Of a stretch of 11,309 bases of DNA, positions 1 to 5,512 are shown piece after piece. The translations under genes were made by a program, and so were the position numbers. Source of the DNA: CAYFMH01 sp964344775 (lineage in GTDB: Bacteria > Patescibacteriota > Gracilibacteria > UBA4473); contig CAYFOO010000044.1 in NCBI GenBank assembly GCA_964344775.1, positions 1 to 11,309 of the forward strand, given 5' to 3'. The notes beneath the pieces were generated by a model. The model was not told the origin of the DNA, did no database searches, and saw only the letters and a list, made by a program, of their open reading frames with translations. Each line of letters begins with the position of its first letter. Within the stretch, counting starts at the first letter, position 1.

Positions 1-18
1 ACACATCATAAATATTTA

Positions 19-35
19 GAACAAGTTTTTTGTTC
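19..35. repeat. Short inverted repeat upstream of the PBP1A promoter
   Basis: GAACAA and TTGTTC form a 6-bp inverted repeat around a 5-nt centre, ending about 35 bases before the candidate -35 box of the PBP1A gene. It could be an operator or a small hairpin at the end of an upstream gene outside the window. It has no following T-run that would make it an intrinsic terminator on the + strand. This is only a sequence observation and may be chance. Confidence 0.2.
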
Positions 36-69
36 GGGGGTGTGAGAAGTTACCTGATTGCTACACCTC

Positions 70-97
70 TTGTCAAAATTTTACCTTTTTGTACATT
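70..97 (+). promoter_or_regulatory. Candidate sigma-70-type promoter of the PBP1A gene
   Basis: TTGTCA at 70-75 (5 of 6 matches to the -35 consensus) and TACATT at 92-97 (4 of 6 to the -10) are separated by 16 bases, with TG just before the -10. Transcription would begin around 104-106, at or within two bases of the ATG at 106, so the mRNA would be leaderless or nearly so. This fits the absence of any Shine-Dalgarno before that ATG, and it argues against the in-frame TTG at 58, which lies upstream of the promoter. Confidence 0.45.
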
Positions 98-105
98 TGC
101 CTTGC

Positions 106-3100
106 ATGCACATACATCGTATCCGCAGACGGCCTTCTCTGTGGCGAAGAATTAAGTCACTTTTTGAAGGTAAACAACCACAAAAAAAGTTTCCCTGGGG
201 GCAGTGGTTTTTGATTCTGTGTGCTGTGGGATTTGGGGGGACTTTTGCGTATGGTTCTTTTTTTCTTCCTTCCGTAGATGATGCGGCACAGCTGCAATTT
301 GCAGAATCAACCGTAATCTATGACAGAAAAGCTCTAGATCCGACGGAGGATCCAAACGAGCACGTACTCTACGTGATTCACGGAGATGAAAACCGAGAAT
401 ACATCCCGCTGGAGGAGATCTCTCCCTGGATGAAAAAAGCCACTATTGCGATTGAGGACGATCAGTTTTATTCCCATTTTGGGTTTGATATTGGAGGTAT
501 TATCAAGGCCGTGCTTAATGAATTTTTTGGCATCGGGACGGCACGAGGAGGATCGACGATCACGCAACAGTTGGTGAAGAACTCTTTCCTCTCTCGAGAG
601 CGAACAATCACCCGTAAATTTAAGGAGCTACTTCTCTCTATGAAGGTGGAGTGGTACTACGACAAAGATGAGATCCTCGAGCTCTACCTCAATAAAATTC
701 CATACGGTCACAATGCTCATGGGATCGAGGCCGCGGCCAAAACTTTTTTTGGCAAGTCAGCACGAGAGTTGACCCTGGGAGAGTCTGTTATTTTGGCTAG
801 CTTGCCGGTGGCCCCGACTCGATTTTCTCCGTATGGAGCGAACAAGGATCTCCTGATGGGGTTCTATGAGTACGACGAAGAAACAGGAGAAAAAGAATAC
901 AAAAAAGGACGAAAGGATCTGGTGTTGCAGCGAATGCTAGATCTCAAGATGATTTCCTTCGAAGAATTCAAGATTGCGTGGGCGGAAACCAAGGAACTGG
1001 AATTCAAAATCTATCGAACCGATATCAAAGCCCCTCATTTCGTATTTTACGTTCGTGAGAAATTAGAAGAAAAATATGGAAAAGAGTTTATCAAGCAGGG
1101 AGGACTCCGGATCTACACCACGCTGGATCCAGATCTACAGGAAGCGGCGGAGAGAATTATTACTGAAAAATCAGCTCACTATCCGAGTACTTGGGATGCC
1201 AAAAATGCAGCTCTCGCTGCCCTCAATCCTGACACGGGAGAGATCTTAGCTTTTGTGGGGGGGAAGGATTATTTCGACGCCGCTAATGATGGGCAGGTGA
1301 ATATTCTCACCGCTCGACGGCAGCCTGGATCAAGTTTCAAACCCTATGTTTATGCGGCCGCTTTTGAAAAAGGTTACTCGCCAGCAACGGTACTTTTTGA
1401 CGTAGAAACCGACTTCGGTGGGAATTATCAACCACAGAACTTTGATGGGGAATTTCTCGGGCCCGTATCTGCTCGGGATGCACTCAATCGTAGCTTGAAC
1501 ATTCCGGCAGTGAAAACCGCCTACTTAGCCAATCCCAAAAATGTCCTTGATCTGGCAGATCGAGTAGGAGTGAAATTTGAAGGAGATGCGGAGCATCATG
1601 GAGTGGCAATTGGGATTGGGGTGGCTGAAGTAGAGCCTCTCTCGCACATTGCCGGTTTCCAAGTTTTTGCTCGAGATGGGACTTATTTTCCACCAGTGGC
1701 GATTCTGGAGGTTCAAGATGGAGAAGGAAAAACCCTCGAATCATTTGATTCAAACAGAGAAAGTAAAGAGGGGATTGGCCCGGAGATTTCTGCCCTGATT
1801 CGACACATTCTCACAGATGAGACCACGCGTCCTACTACAGAGGGATTTGATTGGAATGTACTACTTCAGTTGCCTGGACTAGACAACGGATCCAAGACCG
1901 GGACTTCAAACAGGACGGTGGAAAATCCAGAATTTAACGAAGAAGAACCAGAAGATGAGGAAGAAAATCCGAAAAATATTACCGTGCCGGGAGATTCTTG
2001 GACGCTCGGATTTACACCACATTTGGTGACGGGGGTTTGGGTGGGAAACAATCGAGGGGAGCCTATGAAACCCGGAGCTACCGGGTTGGCGGTAGCGGCA
2101 CCGATTTGGAAACGGTTTATGACAGAAGCACATGAAATTTTGTTTAAAAAAGGGGCCAGCAAAGAAAAAGCGTACCCAGAAATTGAACTGGAAACTCGAA
2201 AAGTGAACAAATACTCTGGAAAACTCGCAACCGATCTGACGCCACCGAAGTTAGCGAAAGAAGAAGTATTTGCTTCCTTTGCTGTGCCAACTGATTTAGA
2301 CGACTCAGTGGAAATGGTAGAGATCGACAAAATCTCTGGACGACAGCGGACACGGTTTACACCTTTCTACGCCCGGACCCAAAAATACATATTGAAGCTT
2401 GCTTCTATCCGTCCGGAAATGTCAAACTGGCAGAGTCCGGTAGAAGAGTGGATCGAAGATCATCCGCGGTTCATGAGTTCTCTGGGAGCGATCATGGATT
2501 CGGAAGAAGAGATAGAAAAAGATGAAGAAGAAAAAGAGAGAGGAGCACGAAGATTTGGTCGTCGTAGCACTCTGACTTCTACTGCTCGATTGAGAAATCT
2601 ACCGGATGACGTACACAATGCTTTTACTCAAAAAAATGTGCCTCAGATAGAAATCATGAGCCCCAAAAACCGTGGTTCACTTGCTCCTGGGGAGGTGGAG
2701 GTGACGGTCTCTGTTGCTGCGAAATTTGGAGTAAAAACGGTGGAGTTTTATTTTGATGATGTGTTGATTTCCGAGGCCTACAGTGCTCCGTGGACGGGGC
2801 GGTTCATCCTGCCGAAGTCTGCCAAGATTGGCACGAGCCATGTGATTCGAACAGTTGTTGTGGATAAATTATTAAATATCAACGAAGACGAGATAGAGAT
2901 AAATATAGAAGGAGACTACGAAGGTCCAGAGATCATATTCCTGGGACCGAAAGGCAATCAAAAAATCCCAAAGAATTCCGTTTTTCAGATTTTGACCGAA
3001 GTTCGGGACTTCGAATCTCGGGTGGATCGAGTGGAATTCTGGCTTGATAATCAAAATTTGGGAGAAATGACGGAAGCCCCATTCCAAAAAAATGTGGTGG

Positions 3101-3483
3101 CAGATGGAAAACTTGGTCGACACTTCCTGATGATTCGGGCGTGGGATGTGTATGATAATTTTTCAGAAAAATCTATTCCGATTAGTTATGAACGAGAGCG
3201 GTTGATCTTTGATACCAGCCCGGTGATCGAGAAACTCACGAACTACAAAAACTCCATTGCGGTGGATATGGTTTTTCCAGAACCGAACAAGGTAGAATGG
3301 GCTGAGTTGGTAGCGAAAAAAGAAGGAATTGTAGTCTATGATCAGAAATTTACAGTAGTGGGAAAATCGGCCCAATTTCACATTCCCAAGGCGGGAAAAG
3401 GAAAAATGCGAATCCAAATGATGGTGAAATTTGTGGGAGATGGAACGGTGTTCAAGAGTCCGGTGAAGGAGATAGAAGGGTAA
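106..3483 (+). CDS. Bifunctional class A penicillin-binding protein (PBP1A type) with C-terminal Ig-like domains
   Basis: This enzyme polymerises lipid II into glycan strands and crosslinks stem peptides on the outer face of the membrane. From the ATG at 106 it has 1125 residues. A basic cytoplasmic tail (RIRRRP, LWRR) precedes one TM helix at about 32-53. A GT51 glycosyltransferase domain follows, with catalytic Glu117 in EDDQFYSH and GGSTITQQ at 148-155. The transpeptidase domain has Ser409 in SSFK, SLN at 463-465 and KTGT at 597-600. All catalytic motifs are intact. An acidic insert of about 25 residues (rich in EEEPEDEEE) sits just after KTGT, and a second charged linker lies near 795-822. 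From about 850 there are two tandem Ig-like repeats, each opening with a P-x-I-x-(I/F) strand and containing V-E-F-(Y/W)-x-D. Family members are usually 700-850 residues, so this tail is extra. The 16-codon extension to TTG58 is rejected because of the promoter position. Confidence 0.95.
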   Translation: MHIHRIRRRPSLWRRIKSLFEGKQPQKKFPWGQWFLILCAVGFGGTFAYGSFFLPSVDDAAQLQFAESTVIYDRKALDPTEDPNEHVLYVIHGDENREYIPLEEISPWMKKATIAIEDDQFYSHFGFDIGGIIKAVLNEFFGIGTARGGSTITQQLVKNSFLSRERTITRKFKELLLSMKVEWYYDKDEILELYLNKIPYGHNAHGIEAAAKTFFGKSARELTLGESVILASLPVAPTRFSPYGANKDLLMGFYEYDEETGEKEYKKGRKDLVLQRMLDLKMISFEEFKIAWAETKELEFKIYRTDIKAPHFVFYVREKLEEKYGKEFIKQGGLRIYTTLDPDLQEAAERIITEKSAHYPSTWDAKNAALAALNPDTGEILAFVGGKDYFDAANDGQVNILTARRQPGSSFKPYVYAAAFEKGYSPATVLFDVETDFGGNYQPQNFDGEFLGPVSARDALNRSLNIPAVKTAYLANPKNVLDLADRVGVKFEGDAEHHGVAIGIGVAEVEPLSHIAGFQVFARDGTYFPPVAILEVQDGEGKTLESFDSNRESKEGIGPEISALIRHILTDETTRPTTEGFDWNVLLQLPGLDNGSKTGTSNRTVENPEFNEEEPEDEEENPKNITVPGDSWTLGFTPHLVTGVWVGNNRGEPMKPGATGLAVAAPIWKRFMTEAHEILFKKGASKEKAYPEIELETRKVNKYSGKLATDLTPPKLAKEEVFASFAVPTDLDDSVEMVEIDKISGRQRTRFTPFYARTQKYILKLASIRPEMSNWQSPVEEWIEDHPRFMSSLGAIMDSEEEIEKDEEEKERGARRFGRRSTLTSTARLRNLPDDVHNAFTQKNVPQIEIMSPKNRGSLAPGEVEVTVSVAAKFGVKTVEFYFDDVLISEAYSAPWTGRFILPKSAKIGTSHVIRTVVVDKLLNINEDEIEINIEGDYEGPEIIFLGPKGNQKIPKNSVFQILTEVRDFESRVDRVEFWLDNQNLGEMTEAPFQKNVVADGKLGRHFLMIRAWDVYDNFSEKSIPISYERERLIFDTSPVIEKLTNYKNSIAVDMVFPEPNKVEWAELVAKKEGIVVYDQKFTVVGKSAQFHIPKAGKGKMRIQMMVKFVGDGTVFKSPVKEIEG

Positions 3484-3490
3484 ATATTAT

Positions 3491-3531
3491 TCTCCCCTTA
3501 TCTAAGGGGAGATGCCCGGAGGACAGAGGGG
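3491..3531 (+). repeat. Palindromic element copy 1 (left end of the DUF559 cassette)
   Basis: Ten-bp arms (3491-3500 and 3503-3512, type TCTCCCCTTA/TAAGGGGAGA) flank a 2-nt centre. A 12-nt spacer and the motif AGAGGGG (3525-3531) follow. The element begins 7 bases after the PBP1A stop codon. It is the only copy of the family here with a shortened spacer. AGAGGGG also lies 7 bases before the DUF559 ATG and may serve as its ribosome binding site. Confidence 0.85.
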
Positions 3532-3553
3532 ATAAATAATGATGACACAATTT
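3531..3553. repeat. Left arm of the 23-bp inverted repeat, containing the DUF559 start codon
   Basis: Positions 3531-3553 are the exact reverse complement of 3922-3944. With a 2-nt gap the match extends outward into the AGGGG of the flanking element. The arm covers the upstream 8 bases and the first five codons (M-M-T-Q-F) of the DUF559 gene. In the transcript this region could pair with the sequence immediately after the stop codon. Confidence 0.9.
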
Positions 3554-3922
3554 ATATTTCAAAATTCCGATCAACGAGAAGTTAGGAAAAAACTAAGGAA
3601 TAATGCTACAGAAACAGAGCAGATTCTTTGGCAGAAACTGAGAAAGAGAGGAGTGGCTGATTGTAAATTTATTCGTCAGTATAGTGTAGGTAAGTATGTT
3701 TTAGATTTTTATTGTCCAGAATATCGTCTGGGTATAGAGGTTGATGGAGCTCAACATGATGAAGAAAAAAATAGAATTTATGATGAAAAAAGAACGGCAT
3801 TTATCGCAGAACAGGGAATAAAAATTATTCGTTTTTGGAATTCAGATGTTTTCAACCGGTTGGATGCTGTTTGTGATGAGATTTTTCATCAATTGGAGTT
3901 GCAGAAAAAGGAAAGTAATTAA
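3539..3922 (+). CDS. DUF559-domain protein, Vsr-like PD-(D/E)xK endonuclease fold
   Basis: This 127-residue protein matches the DUF559 pattern throughout. It has R-K-K-L-R-N-N-A-T-E-T-E near 16-27, L-W-Q-K-L-R at 30-35, and F-I-R-Q-Y-S-V-G-K-Y-V-L-D-F-Y-C-P at 44-60. I-E-V-D-G-A-Q-H follows at 66-73, and I-R-F-W-N at 97-101. The family has the fold of the very-short-patch repair endonuclease. Asp56, Glu67, Asp69, Gln72 and His73 are the likely metal-site residues, and all are present, so it looks catalytically competent. The biological role of stand-alone DUF559 proteins is not established. The first five codons lie in the left inverted-repeat arm, and a second in-frame ATG follows at 3542. 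No promoter of its own is evident, so it may be transcribed from the PBP1A gene. The length is normal for the family. Confidence 0.9.
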   Translation: MMTQFIFQNSDQREVRKKLRNNATETEQILWQKLRKRGVADCKFIRQYSVGKYVLDFYCPEYRLGIEVDGAQHDEEKNRIYDEKRTAFIAEQGIKIIRFWNSDVFNRLDAVCDEIFHQLELQKKESN

Positions 3923-3944
3923 AATTGTGTCATCATTATTTATC
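3922..3944. repeat. Right arm of the 23-bp inverted repeat after the DUF559 stop
   Basis: This is the exact reverse complement of 3531-3553. It starts at the last base of the DUF559 stop codon (TAA, 3920-3922), so the repeat arms enclose the whole gene almost without slack. Beyond it, CCCC at 3946-3949 mirrors the GGGG next to the left arm with a 2-nt offset. Confidence 0.9.
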
Positions 3945-3967
3945 ACCCCTTTTTATTCCCCTCTGAA

Positions 3968-4015
3968 CCCCTCTGTTCCTAATAAATCTAATGTGTCTCC
4001 CCTTGTCAGGGGAGA
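3968..4015 (-). repeat. Palindromic element copy 2 (right end of the DUF559 cassette)
   Basis: Read on the minus strand it has the family order: palindrome (arms 4015-4008 and 4003-3996, 8 bp with a 4-nt centre), a 21-nt spacer, then AGAGGGG (3974-3968). A second AGAGGGG lies 4 bases further at 3967-3961 (minus reading). Its orientation is opposite to copy 1, so the two bracket the DUF559 gene. Confidence 0.85.
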
Positions 4016-4040
4016 AAAGAGGGGGAAAAGTCCTGTACAT

Positions 4041-4094
4041 AAAAAAAGACCCCGCCCCGGCACTTGAGCTTCTGCTCTGGTGCCAGGAGGGGGC
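4041..4094 (-). terminator. Strong intrinsic terminator of the GC-rich membrane protein gene
   Basis: On the minus strand, a GC-rich stem pairs 4094-4080 (GCCCCCTCCTGGCAC) with 4063-4048 (GTGCCGGGGCGGGGTC). There is one mismatch and a few G-U pairs, and the stem is followed by seven T's (4047-4041). The loop contains a small nested stem GAGC-AGAA-GCTC. It lies 35 bases beyond the TAG that closes the post-UGA extension, but about 150 bases beyond the UGA itself. Confidence 0.8.
4063..4077. repeat. 15-nt terminator-loop segment complementary to the UGA region
   Basis: Positions 4063-4077 (CTTGAGCTTCTGCTC) are the exact reverse complement of 4233-4247, which spans the UGA at 4243-4245. In the minus-strand transcript the terminator loop could therefore form 15 base pairs with the region around the UGA. 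A microduplication of a hairpin is the simplest alternative, since both copies can fold on GAGC/GCTC. Confidence 0.8.
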
Positions 4095-4099
4095 TTGGG

Positions 4100-4113
4100 C
4101 TGCATCTGATGTT
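4100..4113. repeat. Right-hand partner (3' UTR) of a 14-bp inverted repeat flanking the GC-rich gene
   Basis: CTGCATCTGATGTT at 4100-4113 is matched by its exact reverse complement at 5247-5260. The two bracket the membrane protein gene, one just inside its terminator and one in its predicted leader. They could be remnants of insertion ends, or allow pairing between the two ends of the mRNA. Confidence 0.7.
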
Positions 4114-4115
4114 GT

Positions 4116-4132
4116 CTAGACGTTCTGTCTAG
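4116..4132 (-). other. Small hairpin overlapping the TAG after the post-UGA extension
   Basis: CTAGAC (4116-4121) and GTCTAG (4127-4132) form a perfect 6-bp stem with a 5-nt loop. The TAG that ends the post-UGA reading frame (4131-4129) is in this stem. It has no T-run, so it is not a terminator by itself. Confidence 0.5.
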
Positions 4133-4242
4133 GGGCGGTCTTCGGGATCGATAGGGGCCATTTGTTGTGTGGCTTCCACATCTTCTCCCTCAGGAGCTGG
4201 GGGAGGGGCGGAGGCTGCTGCCCGACGTGGCGGAGCAGAAGC
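4129..4242 (-). other. In-frame 37-codon extension after UGA (possible readthrough or severed C-terminus)
   Basis: Directly after the UGA at 4245-4243 the same frame stays open for 37 codons and stops at TAG 4131-4129. The peptide starts ASAPPRRAAASAPPPAPEGE and ends APIDPEDRP. Its Pro/Ala-rich then acidic composition resembles the linker and ending SVSAP of the upstream protein, and its codons are GC-rich like the rest of the gene. It may be a C-terminal tail cut off by a recent nonsense mutation, a readthrough product, or former coding sequence. General UGA reassignment is unlikely (see rejected items). Confidence 0.5.
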
Positions 4243-4247
4243 TCAAG
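4233..4247. repeat. 15-nt segment around the UGA, complementary to the terminator loop
   Basis: Minus-strand CTTGAGCTTCTGCTC includes the UGA codon and the next codons. Its perfect complement is 155 bases downstream in the loop of the intrinsic terminator (4063-4077). It also folds locally as GAGC-TTCT-GCTC directly on the UGA. Confidence 0.8.
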
Positions 4248-5157
4248 GAGCCGAAACGGAGGCTTGGGTAATCATGCTGGCCATATGATCGACCAGGAAG
4301 TGGGTTGATTTCCGCAGGAGTCTCTCCGCGGAACGGGGATGGTGTTGAAGTACGACCTTTTGGAAGGTCTCCATCCGCTCCTGGATTTGCCCAAGGGTTG
4401 CACCGTCCAGGAAAAACAGAAGCAACGGCTGAGAATCTTCACCGTAAGCTCCAACCACTTCTTCCGGATGGAACTTCGCCACCACCTTCATGGCAACGCT
4501 GACACTTGCCGGATGATCTTCATGGATTGTCTTGATCATCCCGGGACCTTCCACGAGAAGGGTGGCAAATGTCCTTGCGGATTCTTCGTTGTCCGTGTTG
4601 GCGATCAGGAGGGAGGTCGAAGGGGCTTCTGTTTTTTTTGTCGGACCCTCCTCTTTGCCTTCTTCGGTGGGTGCTGTCCGGAGCTTGGGGCTTCCTTCGA
4701 GAGGAGGATCAGGACGATCGGGGATATTGCTGGTTGGCTTTTTTTCTTTCTCCGTTTTCCTTTCCATCCACAAAAGGAAGACGATCATGCCGATGATGAC
4801 CAGGATACCGACTCCCAACAGCGTCAGGAGGGCATTTTCTCCGATGCTTTCGATGCCGTAGGCCAGGAAAGCTTTCTTCTCGGCCTGCCAGTCGGGGGCG
4901 AGGGAAGCCCACCCCCCGAACCCCAGCACTCCGAGGAGTGACAGGGCGACCAATCGCAGGGGGCCGAGGCGGATGAAAAGGATCACCGCCAAGAAGAAGA
5001 CACAGACTGCCATTCCGATGGTTCGGGGTAAGACGGGGTCAGCACCTAGGATTTGGTAATCCGTAGGGACGAGGGGGTATTGATAAAGATACATGAATAC
5101 CCCAATGAAAGGAGCGGCCAAGACGGCCGCAATGAGATTTTTTGTTCTCGTCTTCAT
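4243..5157 (-). CDS. GC-rich four-TM membrane protein with cytoplasm-facing or extracytoplasmic C-terminal domain, function unknown
   Basis: I do not recognise this family. The start ATG at 5157 is chosen because AAGGAGG sits 7 bases upstream; a longer frame to 5229 has no such signal. The 304 residues show four hydrophobic helices, at about 7-25, 45-63, 67-84 and 108-130. A charged linker rich in E, K, P and T follows (131-180). Then comes a soluble domain of about 120 residues with likely helices, including ERMETFQKVVLQ and SAERLLRKSTHFLVDHMASM. No catalytic motif is obvious. GC content is about 57 percent in a sampled stretch, against 35-48 percent in sampled pilus-gene stretches. With its perfect Shine-Dalgarno and strong terminator, this suggests horizontal acquisition. 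The frame closes at UGA (4245-4243) and remains open beyond it. The gene is divergent from EF-P and convergent with the DUF559 cassette. Confidence 0.75.
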   Translation of the reverse strand: MKTRTKNLIAAVLAAPFIGVFMYLYQYPLVPTDYQILGADPVLPRTIGMAVCVFFLAVILFIRLGPLRLVALSLLGVLGFGGWASLAPDWQAEKKAFLAYGIESIGENALLTLLGVGILVIIGMIVFLLWMERKTEKEKKPTSNIPDRPDPPLEGSPKLRTAPTEEGKEEGPTKKTEAPSTSLLIANTDNEESARTFATLLVEGPGMIKTIHEDHPASVSVAMKVVAKFHPEEVVGAYGEDSQPLLLFFLDGATLGQIQERMETFQKVVLQHHPRSAERLLRKSTHFLVDHMASMITQASVSAP

Positions 5158-5164
5158 GGCTTTT

Positions 5165-5171
5165 CCTCCTT
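5165..5171 (-). promoter_or_regulatory. Perfect Shine-Dalgarno of the GC-rich membrane protein gene
   Basis: AAGGAGG lies 7 bases before the ATG at 5157 and decides the start. It is the only full Shine-Dalgarno in the window. The PBP1A, EF-P and pilus genes have none at their starts. Confidence 0.85.
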
Positions 5172-5246
5172 GCCATGAGGGTGAAAGGATGCAGGAAACG
5201 AATTCCTTGTACTTGCCTCTGCTTGCCACAACGGAAAATGTAAAAG

Positions 5247-5260
5247 AACATCAGATGCAG
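5247..5260. repeat. Leader-side partner of the 14-bp inverted repeat flanking the GC-rich gene
   Basis: AACATCAGATGCAG is the exact reverse complement of 4100-4113 on the far side of the gene. It lies within the predicted 5' leader of the minus-strand transcript. Confidence 0.7.
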
Positions 5261-5347
5261 ACGTACTGCAGACCGATATCCCTATTTTTTCCGAGGAGAT
5301 TGACTCCAGGGGCAAACAAAAAGAATCCGCTCTGCAGATGTGTTTTT

Positions 5348-5376
5348 TGAATAGCGAATGTTTTACAGATTGTCAA
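5348..5376 (-). promoter_or_regulatory. Candidate promoter of the GC-rich membrane protein gene
   Basis: On the minus strand there is a perfect -35 TTGACA (5376-5371), a 17-base spacer and TATTCA (5353-5348) as a weak -10. It points toward the membrane protein gene. Transcription would begin near 5341, giving a leader of about 185 nt. Confidence 0.4.
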
Positions 5377-5420
5377 TGTTATTGGTGAGTGGTAGTTTTT
5401 GTTGAGGATTGTACTCAAAA

Positions 5421-5470
5421 CCCCTCTTAAATAGCTTTCTCTCTGGTATCTCCCCTTAAAAAAGGGGAGA
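5421..5470 (-). repeat. Palindromic element copy 3
   Basis: In minus-strand reading: palindrome with 9-bp arms (5470-5462 and 5457-5449, 4-nt centre), a 21-nt spacer, then AGAGGGG (5427-5421) followed by TTTTG. It lies between the two divergent promoters of this gap and carries no open reading frame. Confidence 0.85.
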
Positions 5471-5484
5471 AGGGCGGGTAGGTC

Positions 5485-5512
5485 TTGTTTTTTAAAATTA
5501 TTTGTGCAAAAT
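5485..5512 (+). promoter_or_regulatory. Candidate promoter of the EF-P gene
   Basis: TTGTTT (5485-5490) and CAAAAT (5507-5512) are 16 bases apart with TG immediately before the -10, the same layout as the PBP1A promoter. The start would be near 5519, giving a leader of about 20 nt without a Shine-Dalgarno. It is a weak match. Confidence 0.3.

Larger units (their letters stand above)
3491..4015 (+). mobile_element. Candidate DUF559 cassette bounded by inverted palindromic elements
   Basis: The DUF559 gene lies between element copy 1 (3491-3531, reading palindrome then AGAGGGG) and copy 2 (3968-4015, the same parts in inverted order). Inside these is a perfect 23-bp inverted repeat (3531-3553 with 3922-3944). 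Moving inward, each end therefore has palindrome, spacer, AGAGGGG and the 23-bp repeat. The right end carries an additional CCCCTCT (3961 region) and two extra bases beside the 23-bp repeat. Nested, head-to-head ends around one small nuclease-like gene suggest a unit that moves or is copied as a whole. Mobility is inferred. No target-site duplication or recognised transposase was found. Confidence 0.45.

Noticed and set aside
58..105. TTG start of the PBP1A gene at 58, adding 16 residues
   Set aside because: The candidate promoter lies inside this stretch, there is no ribosome binding site before the TTG, and the extra hydrophobic residues would precede the normal basic cytoplasmic tail.
1866..2330. 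A 154-codon minus-strand open frame inside the PBP1A gene
   Set aside because: It lies wholly opposite the conserved transpeptidase domain and is Ser-rich low-complexity antisense sequence.
4243..4245. UGA reassigned to glycine (genetic code 25, known in Gracilibacteria and Absconditabacteria)
   Set aside because: No in-frame UGA occurs in any called gene, including the glycine-rich 1125-residue PBP1A. The PilO-like gene ends at a UGA in an ATGA overlap with pilC, where reading through would run 24 codons out of frame into pilC. One isolated UGA does not support a different code.
4339..4941. A 200-codon open frame on the + strand opposite the GC-rich membrane protein gene
   Set aside because: It mirrors the GC-rich minus-strand gene, has a Cys/Phe/Gly-rich composition typical of antisense frames, and has no ribosome binding site. 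The minus-strand gene has Shine-Dalgarno, TM helices and terminator.
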